A stretch of DNA of 64,000 nucleotides from JAICWY01 sp964531205 (GTDB taxonomy: Bacteria > Vulcanimicrobiota > Vulcanimicrobiia > Vulcanimicrobiales > Vulcanimicrobiaceae). The notes beneath the pieces were generated by a model that did not search any database, had not been told where the DNA came from, and saw nothing but the letters and a program-made list of their open reading frames with translations. Positions within the stretch are counted from its first letter, which is position 1, and the number at the start of each line of letters is the position of its first letter. Shown here one piece after another: positions 1 through 9,208 of the stretch. The position numbers and the translations under genes are program-made. The DNA is taken from the NCBI GenBank assembly GCA_964531205.1, contig CAZHGH010000003.1, positions 1-64,000 on the forward strand. The letters run 5' to 3'.

Positions 1-55
1 TTGAGGGGCTAGCGCCCGCAAGGGCGTGCTGGTTCGAGTCCAGTCTCGCGCACCA
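1..55 (+). tRNA. tRNA-Leu(GAG), 3' portion, cut by window start
   Basis: The window opens inside the anticodon loop: bases 1-7 read TTGAGGG with anticodon GAG at 3-5, followed by the 3' anticodon stem GCTAG. A long variable arm with stem GCCC-GCAA-GGGC marks a class II tRNA. The T arm is GCTGG/CCAGT around TTCGAGT (28-44). The acceptor 3' strand CTCGCGC (45-51), discriminator A52 and encoded CCA (53-55) follow. U33, G37 and A73 fit leucine tRNA. The 5' half lies outside the window, so the isotype rests on anticodon and arm shape. Confidence 0.85.
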
Positions 56-63
56 AATTGCGA

Positions 64-90
64 GCGGCGCTGCTTAGCAGCGCCGCTTTT
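64..90 (+). terminator. Rho-independent terminator after tRNA-Leu
   Basis: A perfect 10-bp GC-rich stem (64-73 with 77-86), loop TTA and TTTT tail form a classical intrinsic terminator 9 nt after the tRNA CCA end. An outer inverted repeat, CCAAATTGC at 53-61 with GCAATTTGG at 92-100, extends the structure. A further 7-bp hairpin GGGGACA-TCC-TGTCCCC sits at 132-148. The rest of 91-259 shows no gene. Confidence 0.85.
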
Positions 91-259
91 AGCAATTTGG
101 TTCCCCTACCCAGGCACCCCATTAGCTTGGTGGGGACATCCTGTCCCCGCGAACGTTATCCCGCCTTTAATGTCCGTGTCGCAGAATTGTGTCATAGATG
201 AAACCCTGTGACCGTTGCGCCGTAGAGTAGGGCATACGACTCTCTAGGAGCCTTTTATC

Positions 260-3200
260 GTGTGGTTGACCCGGTTCGCGATTAGCCGCCCCATCATTAC
301 TGCCATGGTCTTTATTGCCTTGGCAATCTTTGGCTTTATTTCGTTCACGCAGCTGGGCCGCAGTTCGAGCCCGCCGGGAACGACGTTTCCGGTTGTTGTC
401 GTCTCGGCGTTCTATCCCGGTGCCTCGCCGCAAGACATGGAGCGCATGGTCATCAAGCCGATCGAAGATCAGATGGCCGGTATCGACAACCTCGACCACA
501 TGACGGCGACGGCGCAAGAAGGCACCGCGAATGTTGCGGTCTTCTTCACGATCGGCAAAGGCGACATCGATCTCGAAGCCGTCGACGTGCAACGCCGCGT
601 CGATACGGCGCGTGTCTACATGCCGACTGATCTCGATCCGCCGGTGGTGCAGAAAGCCGGCGATCAAGAGCCGCCGCTGCTGGACATCGCGGTAAGCTCG
701 AAGACGCTATCGCAAACCGAGATCGCGGATCTGATAAACAATCAGATCGAGCCGCAGATCGCAGCCATTCCGAACGTGCAGTCGGTGGACGTCTACGGAG
801 CCGCAAGCCGTGAATTCCACGTTGAAGCCAGCCCACAGCGTTTGCTGGGAACGAACGCGACGCTCACCGATATCTTCGGTGCCGTAGCAAATAACAACCT
901 GAACGTTCCCGGCGGACTGATGACGCAGCCGACGCAGGAAGCCTCCGTGGCGATTCATTCCTACGTCAACAACGCGAGCGATCTGCTCGGCATTCCGCTC
1001 ATGGTGCCCAACTCCGCCAACAAGAACCTGCGGATCGGCGATGTAGCGAACGCGTACGATAGCCACATCGAAATGCGAAGCATCTCCCATTACAATGGCC
1101 AGCCCAGGGTTTATATTTCGCTGAATCCGACTCTTGGCGCGGATCAAATCAAAGCGACACAGCTCGCGCGCCAACGGCTCGCGGCCATCGAGGCGCGCTA
1201 TCCGCAGCTCCAGTTCGTCGAAGAAGACGCGCAAGCCGACATTACCGCAAAGGAGCTGTGGGGCGTTGGTCAGTCGCTGATCGAAGGCATCTTCCTGACC
1301 GCTATCGTCATGATGCTGTTCCTGCACGCGTGGCGCAACGCCATCGTCGTGCTCGTGGCAATTCCATCATCGATTCTTTCGACTTTCATCCTGATGCGGA
1401 TGTTCGGCTTTCACATCGACGACATGTCGATGATGGGCCTCGCTCTGATCATCGGTATTCTGGTCGACGACTCAATCGTCGTATTGGAGAACATCACCAG
1501 GCATCGAGACCTCGGACAAGATCCGGTGAACGCCGCGATTAACGGCCGTAGCGAGATCGGCGGCGCCGCAGTCGCGATTACGATGGTGGACGTCGTTGTG
1601 TTCGCGCCTATCGCGCTGTTGCCCGGCATCGTCGGTGAGTACCTGAAAGAGTACGCTGCCGTCGTCGTTACCGCAACGCTCTTTTCGCTGTTCGTCTCGT
1701 TCACGCTAACGCCGCTGCTCGCGGCAAAATGGAGCATGAAAAACCGCTCCGAAGGCGATCCGAAATGGGTGCGGGCGCTCGATAATCGCGCACTGGACGT
1801 GACGCTGCTGATCGTTTCCGGTCTACTCTGGTGGGGCGGAAGCGCAACCGGCTGGTTCCTGATGAACGTGGCTGCGGTCTTTATCATCGCGCTGCTCGTT
1901 TTGAACTTCATCGTTCACCGCTACGAGACGTTCACGCGTTTCTATCGAAGCACGCTGCTACCTTTTGCCCTAGCGCACGGTACGTTCGTAGTGTTCGTCT
2001 GCGCGGTGTTGATGCTGAATGCATTGGCGCTGGTCGGCAGCGGGAAGAACGCGATCAACATCGATCTCTTCATCATTGCGGCAATGACGGTGCTGTACGC
2101 GATCGCGTTCGGCATCAGGGTGTTTCGCAGAGGCAATGGTCAGCCTGTACGCGGTTTCGCCACATTCGGCAGCTACCGTCCGATTACGATTGCCACGTAT
2201 ATCTTACCGATTGTCGCAGGATTGACGGCGTGGTCGTTGGGCGGGGTCAACTTCGACTTCTTCCCGGCGGAGCAAACCGGCGTTATTCGTATGACGGTAA
2301 GCTATCCGTCCGGCACGCCGATTGCGACCACCGACCGTTACGTAACGCAGTTTGAAAACGCGCTGCTCAAGATCAAGGATATGAAGTCCGTCAGCTCGAC
2401 CGTCGGCCGCAAGCCTGCGGGTTTCGGTGCGATTACGGGCGGCAATTTCGCGCAGATCACCGCGCAGGTTAAAGAAGGCCGCTATCAAGAGACCAACGGT
2501 ATCGTGCGCCGGATCCGCACCATGGGTTATCTATTGCCCGGCGGCGATCTGCAAGTCAATCAGGAAAACGGCGGCGGCGGCGGATCGGCGATCTTCTATT
2601 CGCTAACCGGTCCCGAAGATGCCATCGCGCCGGCCGCCGAAAAAGTCGCGAAGTACCTGCGGACAATTCCGGGGTCGGTGAACGTGCAAACCTCCGCGGA
2701 GATCGCTGCACCGCGTCTCAACGTCGACGTCGATCAATCAAAGGCGCAGCTGCTCGGTGTTTCACCATCGGCCGTTGCGAACGTTGCGCGTATTGCCGTG
2801 GACGGCGCCGTTGCCACCAAAGTGCGCACGGCCACGGGTCTGGTGGACGTGCGCGTGCAGTTTCCTGTTGCCGATCGCAGCACGGTCGAACAGCTGAAGA
2901 ACGTGCGCGTGCGCGCGAACGACGGAATGCTGATTCCGATTGGCGATGTCGCGACATTTACTTGGACGAAAGCGCCGACGCGCATCGAGCGTCTCAACCG
3001 TCAGCGGGTCGTCAACGTGATGAGCGATCTGCTTCCGGGCTACTCCACCGGCCAAGTGCAAGGTCCGCTTGCGAAGAAGATGTCGGAGGCGGGGTTCCTG
3101 CCCAGCGGTGTAACGCCAGTAGCGCAAGGTAACTCCGAATGGGTTAACGAGACGCTCGTGAACATGGCGATTGCGCTACTCACGTCGTTTATGCTCGTCT

Positions 3201-3885
3201 ATATGCTGATGGTGATTTTGTACAGTTCGTTCCTGGAACCGCTGATCGTCATGTTCTCCGTTCCGCTCGCGATTATCGGCGCATTGGTTTTCCTCGCAAT
3301 CATGGGACGGCTTCAGCCCGAGCAAGGTCAGTCGCTGAACATCATCTCGATACTGGGCATCATCATGCTGTTCGGTTTGGTTTCGAAAAACGGCATTTTG
3401 CTCGTCGACTATTCCAACACGCTACGCAAACGCGGCATGCGTGTTCGCGACGCCGTGCTGCAAGCTGCCGCAACTCGTTTCCGCCCGATTCTCATGACGA
3501 CCGCGGCAATGATCTTCGGTATGCTGCCGCTCGCCCTTGGTTACGCTGAAGGCGGCGAATGGCGCCAAGCAATGGGCACCGTCATCATCGGCGGATTGCT
3601 AAGCTCGTTGATTCTGACGCTCTTCCTCGTACCGATGGTGTACAACACCTGGATGGGCTGGCTCGAACATCGCGCCGATGCGCGCGCCCGCCGCGAGGAA
3701 ATGCGCCAACCCGAAGCTATCACNNNNNNNNNNNNNNNNNNNNNNNNNNNNNNNNNNNNNNNNNNNNNNNNNNNNNNNNNNNNNNNNNNNNNNNNNNNNN
3801 NNNNNNNNNNNNNNNNNNNNNNNATCGCGCCGATGCGCGCGCCCGCCGCGAGGAAATGCGCCAACCCGAAGCTATCACTGCTTAA
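260..3885 (+). CDS. RND-family efflux permease (HAE1/AcrB-like), interrupted by scaffold gap
   Basis: Inner-membrane proton-driven RND transporter subunit. GTG start at 260 with TAGGAG at 245-250. The first TM is at about residues 8-30. The TM4 proton-relay pair is D403/D404 in GILVDDSIVVLEN. Both halves of the internal repeat are present, with FFP at the start of the second periplasmic half (about residue 667). Between TM6 (TPLLAAKW, about 487) and that point lie about 170 residues with several hydrophobic stretches, far more than the roughly 60 usual, so an extra membrane insertion is likely. The 100-N gap falls 2-3 codons from the C-terminus. Collapsing the duplicated 55 nt gives a 1156-residue protein ending EAITA at the TAA of 3883-3885. 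No adaptor or outer-membrane partner adjoins it and a tRNA lies upstream, so it looks orphan here. Substrate unknown. Confidence 0.92.
3724..3823. other. Assembly gap (100 N)
   Basis: Exactly 100 N, the conventional placeholder for an unknown-length scaffold gap. The 55 nt before it (3669-3723) are identical to the 55 nt after it (3824-3878). This indicates two contig ends that overlap by a k-mer length rather than missing sequence. Confidence 0.97.
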
Positions 3886-3933
3886 AAGGCGCTGCGGCCG
3901 AGCCTCCGCGCCCCCCACTTCGTGGGGCCCCCA
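3884..3933 (+). repeat. Dispersed hairpin repeat, copy A
   Basis: A roughly 50-nt element starts within the RND stop codon. It shares AAAAGGCGCT, then CGG and CCTCCGCGCCCCCCA, then TGGGGCCCCCA with the copy at 57717-57768. The 3' half folds as CCCCAC-TTC-GTGGGG. GGCGC at 3888-3892 can pair with GCGCC at 3907-3911. In copy B the loop-closing pair changes from C-G to T-A and the loop differs, so the fold is kept. Function unknown; it may be a REP-like element. Confidence 0.55.
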
Positions 3934-3955
3934 TAAGGCCCGGTAGGCGGAAAGC

Positions 3956-3983
3956 AAATCGCTCGGTTACGACCGAGCGATTT
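3956..3983 (+). terminator. Probable terminator downstream of RND gene
   Basis: A perfect 12-bp inverted repeat AAATCGCTCGGT / ACCGAGCGATTT with loop TACG is followed by GTTTGTTTG. The tail is only partly T-rich. The symmetric A/T flanks suggest a weak intrinsic terminator before the stalk-protein gene. Confidence 0.55.
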
Positions 3984-4033
3984 GTTTGTTTGCAAGCGGG
4001 CGTGCAAAACCCCGTACTGCGAGTGGGTAAGCA

Positions 4034-4069
4034 TCCTCCAGGAGTTCGTAACGTTACGATCTCGGAGGA
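4034..4069 (+). promoter_or_regulatory. 5' leader fold that could mask the ribosome-binding site
   Basis: TCCTCC at 4034-4039 is complementary to the Shine-Dalgarno GGAGGA at 4064-4069. Between them lies the 12-bp perfect palindrome CGTAACGTTACG (4047-4058). The fold would hide the SD of the gene at 4079. The palindrome could instead be an operator. Neither role is shown directly. Confidence 0.35.
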
Positions 4070-4078
4070 GCTTCAAAC

Positions 4079-5137
4079 ATGTACCAATTCAAACGGCTTG
4101 CGGGCGCGCTGCTCGCAGTGTCGTTGCTACTAGGACCGGCAGTATCGCTGCCGGCATTAGCACAAAACGTTACGGTGACGGTGAACGGCCAGGCGATGTC
4201 GTTCGATCAGCCGCCGGTCATGCGAAATAACCGCGTCTTCGTTCCGATGCGCGCGATCTTCGAGCGTCTCGGTTCGACTGTAGTTTTCTCAAACGGCGTC
4301 ATTAACTCGCAGGGAAACGGCCGTCGAGTCCATCTAACAATTGGTTCGACGCAGGCATCGGTAAACGGACAACCCCTCACCATGGATGTTGCACCGTTTA
4401 CTGTCGCCGGACGTACCGAAGTGCCGCTGCGCTTCGTCGCTCAGGCGTTGGGCGCAACTGTAAACTGGAACGCGAATACGTCCACGGTTGCAATCATAAC
4501 GGGCGGCGGCAGCGTCAGCTACACGCCGCAACCTGCCAGCAACGCTTCGTTCCATGTAACGGGTGAAGATCCGGCGAGCGGTTCGACCGTTCGCTCGACG
4601 CATCCGGCGATTCACGCCAGTTTCAGCGAACCGGTGAATCGTGACTCGTTGAAAGTGAGCATAGACGGCCACGACGTGACGTCTCTCGTCTATGCGAACA
4701 CGAACGGTTTTAACGTGACACCGAATTTCGAACTTGCACCAGGAACGCATAAAGTTGCGCTTACCGGAAGCACGGCCGCCGGCGCATCGTTTGACACGGG
4801 CTGGTCGTTCGCAACGGCTTCGGGCGCGGCGCCGAACACGTTGAGCAACATCTCACCCGGCGCGGGCGCAAGAGTCTCGAGTCAATTTACGTTGCGCGGC
4901 CGCACTGCCCCGGGCTCTAAGGTTCACGTTGTCGCAGAGGCCAGTGCCTCAACGCTCGGCGGACTGCTTCAAATCGGAACGGGCACGTTCCAAAACGACG
5001 TGACCGCCGACGCGAGCGGCATCTTCTCCGTGCCGATTAGCGTGAACGCGGTGTCCGGTGGGTCCGTTCGCGTGCTCATCACGTCTACGTCCCCGAGCGG
5101 CGCTTCAATTGAGCGAGACGTTTCCTATACGAGTTAG
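4079..5137 (+). CDS. Exported copper-amine-oxidase-N-domain (stalk) protein with Ig-like domains
   Basis: 352 residues. An N-terminal signal peptide (about 1-29, cleavage after ALA) leads into a CuAO_N1-type domain (about 30-140) with the typical VTVNGQ, VFVPMRAIFERLG and VPLRFVAQALGATV blocks. An Ig-like domain follows (about 155-245, with the STHPAIHASFSEPV pattern) and then a second beta-rich domain (about 255-350). The domain is named after amine oxidases, but no catalytic domain is present; such proteins are usually cell-surface stalks. Start is ATG with GGAGGA 9 nt upstream. The upstream palindrome and SD-complementary segment suggest translational or operator control. Partner unknown. 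Confidence 0.85.
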   Translation: MYQFKRLAGALLAVSLLLGPAVSLPALAQNVTVTVNGQAMSFDQPPVMRNNRVFVPMRAIFERLGSTVVFSNGVINSQGNGRRVHLTIGSTQASVNGQPLTMDVAPFTVAGRTEVPLRFVAQALGATVNWNANTSTVAIITGGGSVSYTPQPASNASFHVTGEDPASGSTVRSTHPAIHASFSEPVNRDSLKVSIDGHDVTSLVYANTNGFNVTPNFELAPGTHKVALTGSTAAGASFDTGWSFATASGAAPNTLSNISPGAGARVSSQFTLRGRTAPGSKVHVVAEASASTLGGLLQIGTGTFQNDVTADASGIFSVPISVNAVSGGSVRVLITSTSPSGASIERDVSYTS

Positions 5138-5154
5138 TCGCTAAAAGCCAATCT

Positions 5155-5184
5155 CACACGGCGCCGGGAAACCGGCGCCGTGTG
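5155..5184 (+). terminator. Stable hairpin after stalk-protein gene
   Basis: A 13-bp perfect stem CACACGGCGCCGG / CCGGCGCCGTGTG closes a GAAA tetraloop, 17 nt after the stop codon. There is no T tract, so it is either a factor-assisted terminator or an mRNA 3' stabiliser. It overlaps an in-frame GTG (5180) of the next gene, which argues for the later ATG as true start. Confidence 0.55.
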
Positions 5185-5203
5185 CGCGAAACGCGGTCCT
5201 TCC

Positions 5204-7711
5204 ATGACTTCGGACGATACCGCGGGTCACCGCGCTTTTGCGCTGCCCGGATCTTCGCTACGTTACGGGCCCGACAAACTCGTCGACGTCCTGCACATCG
5301 ATCTTCACCTCGAGCCCGATCTCGAATATGCGACGCTCGACGGTGTGTGCACCACGACGGTCCGCGCTTTGGATGAGCCCGTGCGGTTGCTTGCGCTCGA
5401 CGCCGTCGATCTCCGCATAGCATCGGTCGAGCGCAACGGGAAACCACTGCAATTTACGCACCGCAATAAACGTCTGGAAATTACCTTCGATCCACTGATT
5501 GCACCGGAAGAAGAAGCGACATTTACGGTCGCGTATCGTGCCGTGCGGCCGCGGCAAGGATTGTTTTTCATAGAGCCAACGCCGGAATATCCCAAGAAAG
5601 TCCGCCATGCCTGGACGCAAAGTCAAGACGAAAACGCGCGGTATTGGTTTCCATGTATGGACTATCCGCACGAGAAACAAACGACGTCTACGACCATCGT
5701 CGTGCGGAAGGGAGAATTTGCATTAGGGAATGGCGCGCTCGTGGAACGCCGCGACGAAGGCGATCGCACGATCTACCGCTACAAGCAAGACATTCCGCAC
5801 TCTACGTACTTGATGACGCTCGTGGCCGGACCGTTCGAAGAAGTCCAGCAGCGCGAGGACGTTTTTTATTACGTGTTGCCGGGACGCAAGGACGACGGTG
5901 AACGCGCGTTCGGCAAGACGCCGAAGATGATCGACGTATTTGAGGAGCGGCTCGCGTACAAATATCCCTACGCGCGCTATTCGCAGATCGCGGTGAGTGA
6001 TTTTATCTTCGGCGGCATGGAGAACACGTCGGCGACGACGCAGACGGATCGCACGTTGCACGACGAACGCGCACATCTCGATTTCTCGAGCGATCCGCTG
6101 GTCTCGCACGAGCTGGCGCATCAATGGTTCGGCGACTTGCTGACGACCCGCGACTGGTCGCACGCGTGGCTCAATGAAGGGTTTGCGACGTTTTTCGAAG
6201 CGGTGTTCCGTGAGGCGGATCTCGGATACGACGAATATCTCTACGATATATTCGGATGTCTCGAACGCTATTTGCAGGAAGACGCAGAGCGATATCGCCG
6301 TCCTATCGTCTACAATCTGTTCCGCGATCCCATCGAACTCTTCGATCGCCATTTGTACGAAAAGGGCGGCGTGGTGCTGCACATGCTGCGCGGCGAGCTC
6401 GGCGAGGCGCGCTTTTGGCGCTCCATCCGCCGCTACGTTGCGGACAACGCGCAGCGGAGCGTCGAAACGATCGATCTCATCCGTGCGATCGAGAACGCAA
6501 CCGGCCGCAATATGCGCGGCTTTTTCGATCAGTGGGTTTTCCGCGGCGGCCATCCGCGTCTTTCTGTGAAGGCTGCGTACGATTCGAAACGGCGTGTAGC
6601 CACGTTGACAATCGACCAGACGCAAACAGTCGACGACAACAACCCTGCGTATATATTCGACGTCGACGTTGCTTTCGTTCCCGAAGCGGGAATCGAAAAA
6701 GAACGGCGGATTCGTGCCCACATCGAGCGCGCACATGAAACCATTTCGGTGCCGTTAGACTTCGAGCCGAAGATGGTGCGCTTCGATCCCGGTGCGTTTC
6801 TACTTGCCGACGTGAAATACGAGTTGGGCGTGGACTTCGCGGCCGCAACGCTCGCCGGCGATCCCGACGTCGTTGCGAAGATTCGCGCTGCGCGCGAACT
6901 GACAAAAGACGCATCCGCGGCGGCGCGTGAAGCGCTTGCAGCCGCATTCGAACGAAATCAGTTTTGGGGCGTTCTTGCGGAAATCGCCGGCGCCCTAGCC
7001 AGAACGCGCGCGCCGTGGGCGAGAGAGATACTCGTTAGAGCGCTCAGACACGAGCATCCAAAAGTGCGTCGTGCCGCAGCCGCGTCGCTCGGTGACTTCA
7101 AAGGGCGTGAAATCGCGGATGCCTTATTGCAACCCGCAAAAGACGACGCTTCCTATTTCGTCGTTTCGGCAGCGTTGCACGCGTTGGGCAAAACGCGCGA
7201 CGAACGCGCATTCGACGTACTCGCATCGAGCGTGCGTACGACGTCGTGGAACGGCGTCATTGAATCGGGAGCGGCGCTCGGTCTGGGCGAGCTTGCGGAT
7301 CCACGTGCGACATCGTTACTGATCGATGCGACGGCGCCCGGCAAAGAAGAAGCGCTTCGTCGCTCCTCACTTCACGCGCTTGCCCGCCTTGCAGAATTGG
7401 TCGAGCCCGAACGCCGGAGATGTGTTGAAACAATCGTCGAGCGCTTAAACGACCCGATGTTCCTGGTTCAACGTGCAGCTATTCACGCTGCAGAACAACT
7501 CGCCGACGCGCATTTCCTTCCGATGCTCGATCGGCTTTCGTCAACTGCCGACGACGGGCGGATTCGGCGCGACGCCACCGAAGCAGCAATACGAATCCGT
7601 GAAGCACAAAAAGTCCCTGCGCAGGTGACGGGCCTACGCGCCGACCTCGATGCCCTACGTGAAGAACAGCGTAAATTACAGGAAAAGATCGAGACGATCT
7701 CGCGGGCCTAA
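5204..7711 (+). CDS. M1-family metalloaminopeptidase with C-terminal HEAT repeats
   Basis: Zinc aminopeptidase related to PepN/leukotriene A4 hydrolase, releasing N-terminal residues from peptides. It has a GGMEN exopeptidase motif, zinc site H302-E-L-A-H306 and third ligand E325 in NEGFATFFE, exactly 18 residues after the second His. The M1 core covers about residues 15-530. About 555-790 is alpha-helical HEAT/PEAT-like repeats (for example HPKVRRAAAASLGDF). The last 30 residues form a coiled coil rich in Leu and Glu. No signal peptide, so probably cytosolic. I chose ATG 5204 over GTG 5180 because the latter lies inside a stable hairpin. The HEAT tail replaces the usual ERAP1_C domain and may mediate protein binding. 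Confidence 0.9.
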   Translation: MTSDDTAGHRAFALPGSSLRYGPDKLVDVLHIDLHLEPDLEYATLDGVCTTTVRALDEPVRLLALDAVDLRIASVERNGKPLQFTHRNKRLEITFDPLIAPEEEATFTVAYRAVRPRQGLFFIEPTPEYPKKVRHAWTQSQDENARYWFPCMDYPHEKQTTSTTIVVRKGEFALGNGALVERRDEGDRTIYRYKQDIPHSTYLMTLVAGPFEEVQQREDVFYYVLPGRKDDGERAFGKTPKMIDVFEERLAYKYPYARYSQIAVSDFIFGGMENTSATTQTDRTLHDERAHLDFSSDPLVSHELAHQWFGDLLTTRDWSHAWLNEGFATFFEAVFREADLGYDEYLYDIFGCLERYLQEDAERYRRPIVYNLFRDPIELFDRHLYEKGGVVLHMLRGELGEARFWRSIRRYVADNAQRSVETIDLIRAIENATGRNMRGFFDQWVFRGGHPRLSVKAAYDSKRRVATLTIDQTQTVDDNNPAYIFDVDVAFVPEAGIEKERRIRAHIERAHETISVPLDFEPKMVRFDPGAFLLADVKYELGVDFAAATLAGDPDVVAKIRAARELTKDASAAAREALAAAFERNQFWGVLAEIAGALARTRAPWAREILVRALRHEHPKVRRAAAASLGDFKGREIADALLQPAKDDASYFVVSAALHALGKTRDERAFDVLASSVRTTSWNGVIESGAALGLGELADPRATSLLIDATAPGKEEALRRSSLHALARLAELVEPERRRCVETIVERLNDPMFLVQRAAIHAAEQLADAHFLPMLDRLSSTADDGRIRRDATEAAIRIREAQKVPAQVTGLRADLDALREEQRKLQEKIETISRA

Positions 7712-9191
7712 GCGCCTTGCAAGTGTCATCTTTCTAGCATTACTCGTTGGTTTAGCCGCCGTCGCGCTGCGGCCGCGCAGTCACGATGCGCCGGCCGTTC
7801 CGCAATTGCAGCCGCCTGTTGCAAAGGTAGTAGTGGCCCATCGTGTTGCGGCACCCTCTTGGGGCGCCGCGGCGCGAGGCGATTTGCAAGCGGCGATTCG
7901 GTCCTCTCTCGCGAGCGGCGTAAGCGGCGCGCGCGATTGGAGCTGCGTCGTCATTGCCCAAGACGGCTCGGTGCTTTACGACGATCGCGCCTCGCACGCC
8001 GTTACGCCGGCGTCCACGCAAAAGCTGATCGTCAGCGACGCTGCGCTCAGCGAATTCGGTCCGCGGTTCCGGTTTGACACGCTCCTTGCGGCGACGCAGC
8101 CCGTTAGCGGAAACACACTTTCCGGCGATCTATATTTGGCGGGTTCCGGCGATCCGTCATTGCGTAGCTCCGAGCTTCTTTCCGGAGTTGCCGCTTTGCG
8201 CAAAGCGGGCGTTGCGGCAATCGACGGCCGCGTGATCGTGGACGGCAGCGCGCTGTCCGGCGACGAGATCAATTCGCTTTGGAACGCCGCGGATTCGAAC
8301 GAAGACTTCATGACCGCGACGAGCGGCGTGTCGATCGACGGCGATACGGCCGAGTTTCACGTCATCGGCACGGCGCCCGGCGAACCGGCGCAAGTTTCCA
8401 TCGTGCCGCCGAATCGCAGCGTTCATTACTACGGAACCGTCACGACGGGCGGCGCTGACGACGTGATCATTGCGGCAACGGAAAGGCCGAACGAGTTCCG
8501 TCTTGCGGGCAGCATTCCGCCTGGAGCTGAAGAGAAGTATTGGTTGCCGGTGCACGGCATACCGCAATACGCCGGAGCCGTTATGGATTCGCTTTTAAAG
8601 CGCGAAGGCATTACGGTTGCACATACGGCCCAAACCGGAGCCGCGCCGGTGGACGCGCAAATTCTTTGGCAGCACCGTTCTAAGCCGCTGCCTGAATTGC
8701 TGCAACACATGCTCGTTCATTCCGACAATCACTTTGCGGAACAATTGATGCGCAAACTCGGCGGCGAGAACGGCGGCACGGCGAACGATGTTGAGGGTTT
8801 GCTGATCGAACGTCGCGTTCTGGCGGAACAAAACATTCCAACACCGGGATTGCACATCGTCGACGGCAGCGGGCTCGCGCATGCTAACCGCGTAGCGGCG
8901 ATCACTCTTGCACGTATCCTCGCGCATTACGACGCCGCCCCTGGTGGGAACGTTCTGTATCCGCTACTTCCGCGCGGCGGTAAAGACGGCACGCTTCGTA
9001 TGTATCGTTTCACAACCGCCGCAGGACGCGTGCGGGCGAAGAGCGGCCACTTGGATGATGCCGCGTCTCTCGCCGGGTATGTTGATACCCGTAAACACGG
9101 CCGCGTCGTCTTCGCTTTCTTAATCAATGGATCGCCGGGCGATCCGGATGCGGCAATCGTTTCCGCCGTCGACCGGATCGCGGAACGCTAA
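7650..9191 (+). CDS. dacB: D-alanyl-D-alanine carboxypeptidase/endopeptidase, PBP4 (S13) family
   Basis: Penicillin-binding peptidase that trims or cleaves peptidoglycan peptide cross-links outside the cytoplasmic membrane. All three active-site motifs are visible: S122-T-Q-K125 (SxxK), S358-D-N360 (SxN) and K464-S-G (KTG type). The N-terminus is Arg/Lys-rich followed by one hydrophobic segment (about residues 24-42), a signal anchor. The start is uncertain: ATG 7650 and GTG 7659 both lie within the end of the aminopeptidase gene in another frame, and no ATG, GTG or TTG exists between there and the hydrophobic segment. The overlap implies translational coupling. At 513 residues it matches the family. 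Confidence 0.88.
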   Translation: MPYVKNSVNYRKRSRRSRGPKRLASVIFLALLVGLAAVALRPRSHDAPAVPQLQPPVAKVVVAHRVAAPSWGAAARGDLQAAIRSSLASGVSGARDWSCVVIAQDGSVLYDDRASHAVTPASTQKLIVSDAALSEFGPRFRFDTLLAATQPVSGNTLSGDLYLAGSGDPSLRSSELLSGVAALRKAGVAAIDGRVIVDGSALSGDEINSLWNAADSNEDFMTATSGVSIDGDTAEFHVIGTAPGEPAQVSIVPPNRSVHYYGTVTTGGADDVIIAATERPNEFRLAGSIPPGAEEKYWLPVHGIPQYAGAVMDSLLKREGITVAHTAQTGAAPVDAQILWQHRSKPLPELLQHMLVHSDNHFAEQLMRKLGGENGGTANDVEGLLIERRVLAEQNIPTPGLHIVDGSGLAHANRVAAITLARILAHYDAAPGGNVLYPLLPRGGKDGTLRMYRFTTAAGRVRAKSGHLDDAASLAGYVDTRKHGRVVFAFLINGSPGDPDAAIVSAVDRIAER

Positions 9192-9208
9192 CGCCGTTAA
9201 GGAGAGAG

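Noticed and set aside
26..211. 61-residue open frame over the tRNA and terminator
   Set aside because: It runs through the tRNA-Leu and its terminator hairpin; composition is not protein-like.
3886..3946. RND reading frame continuing past the gap to 3946
   Set aside because: It depends on the arbitrary 100-N gap, which shifts the frame. Merging the duplicate ends gives a natural stop at 3885.
5180..5203. Earlier GTG start of the M1 peptidase
   Set aside because: The codon lies inside a 13-bp stable hairpin and the added residues have no family match.
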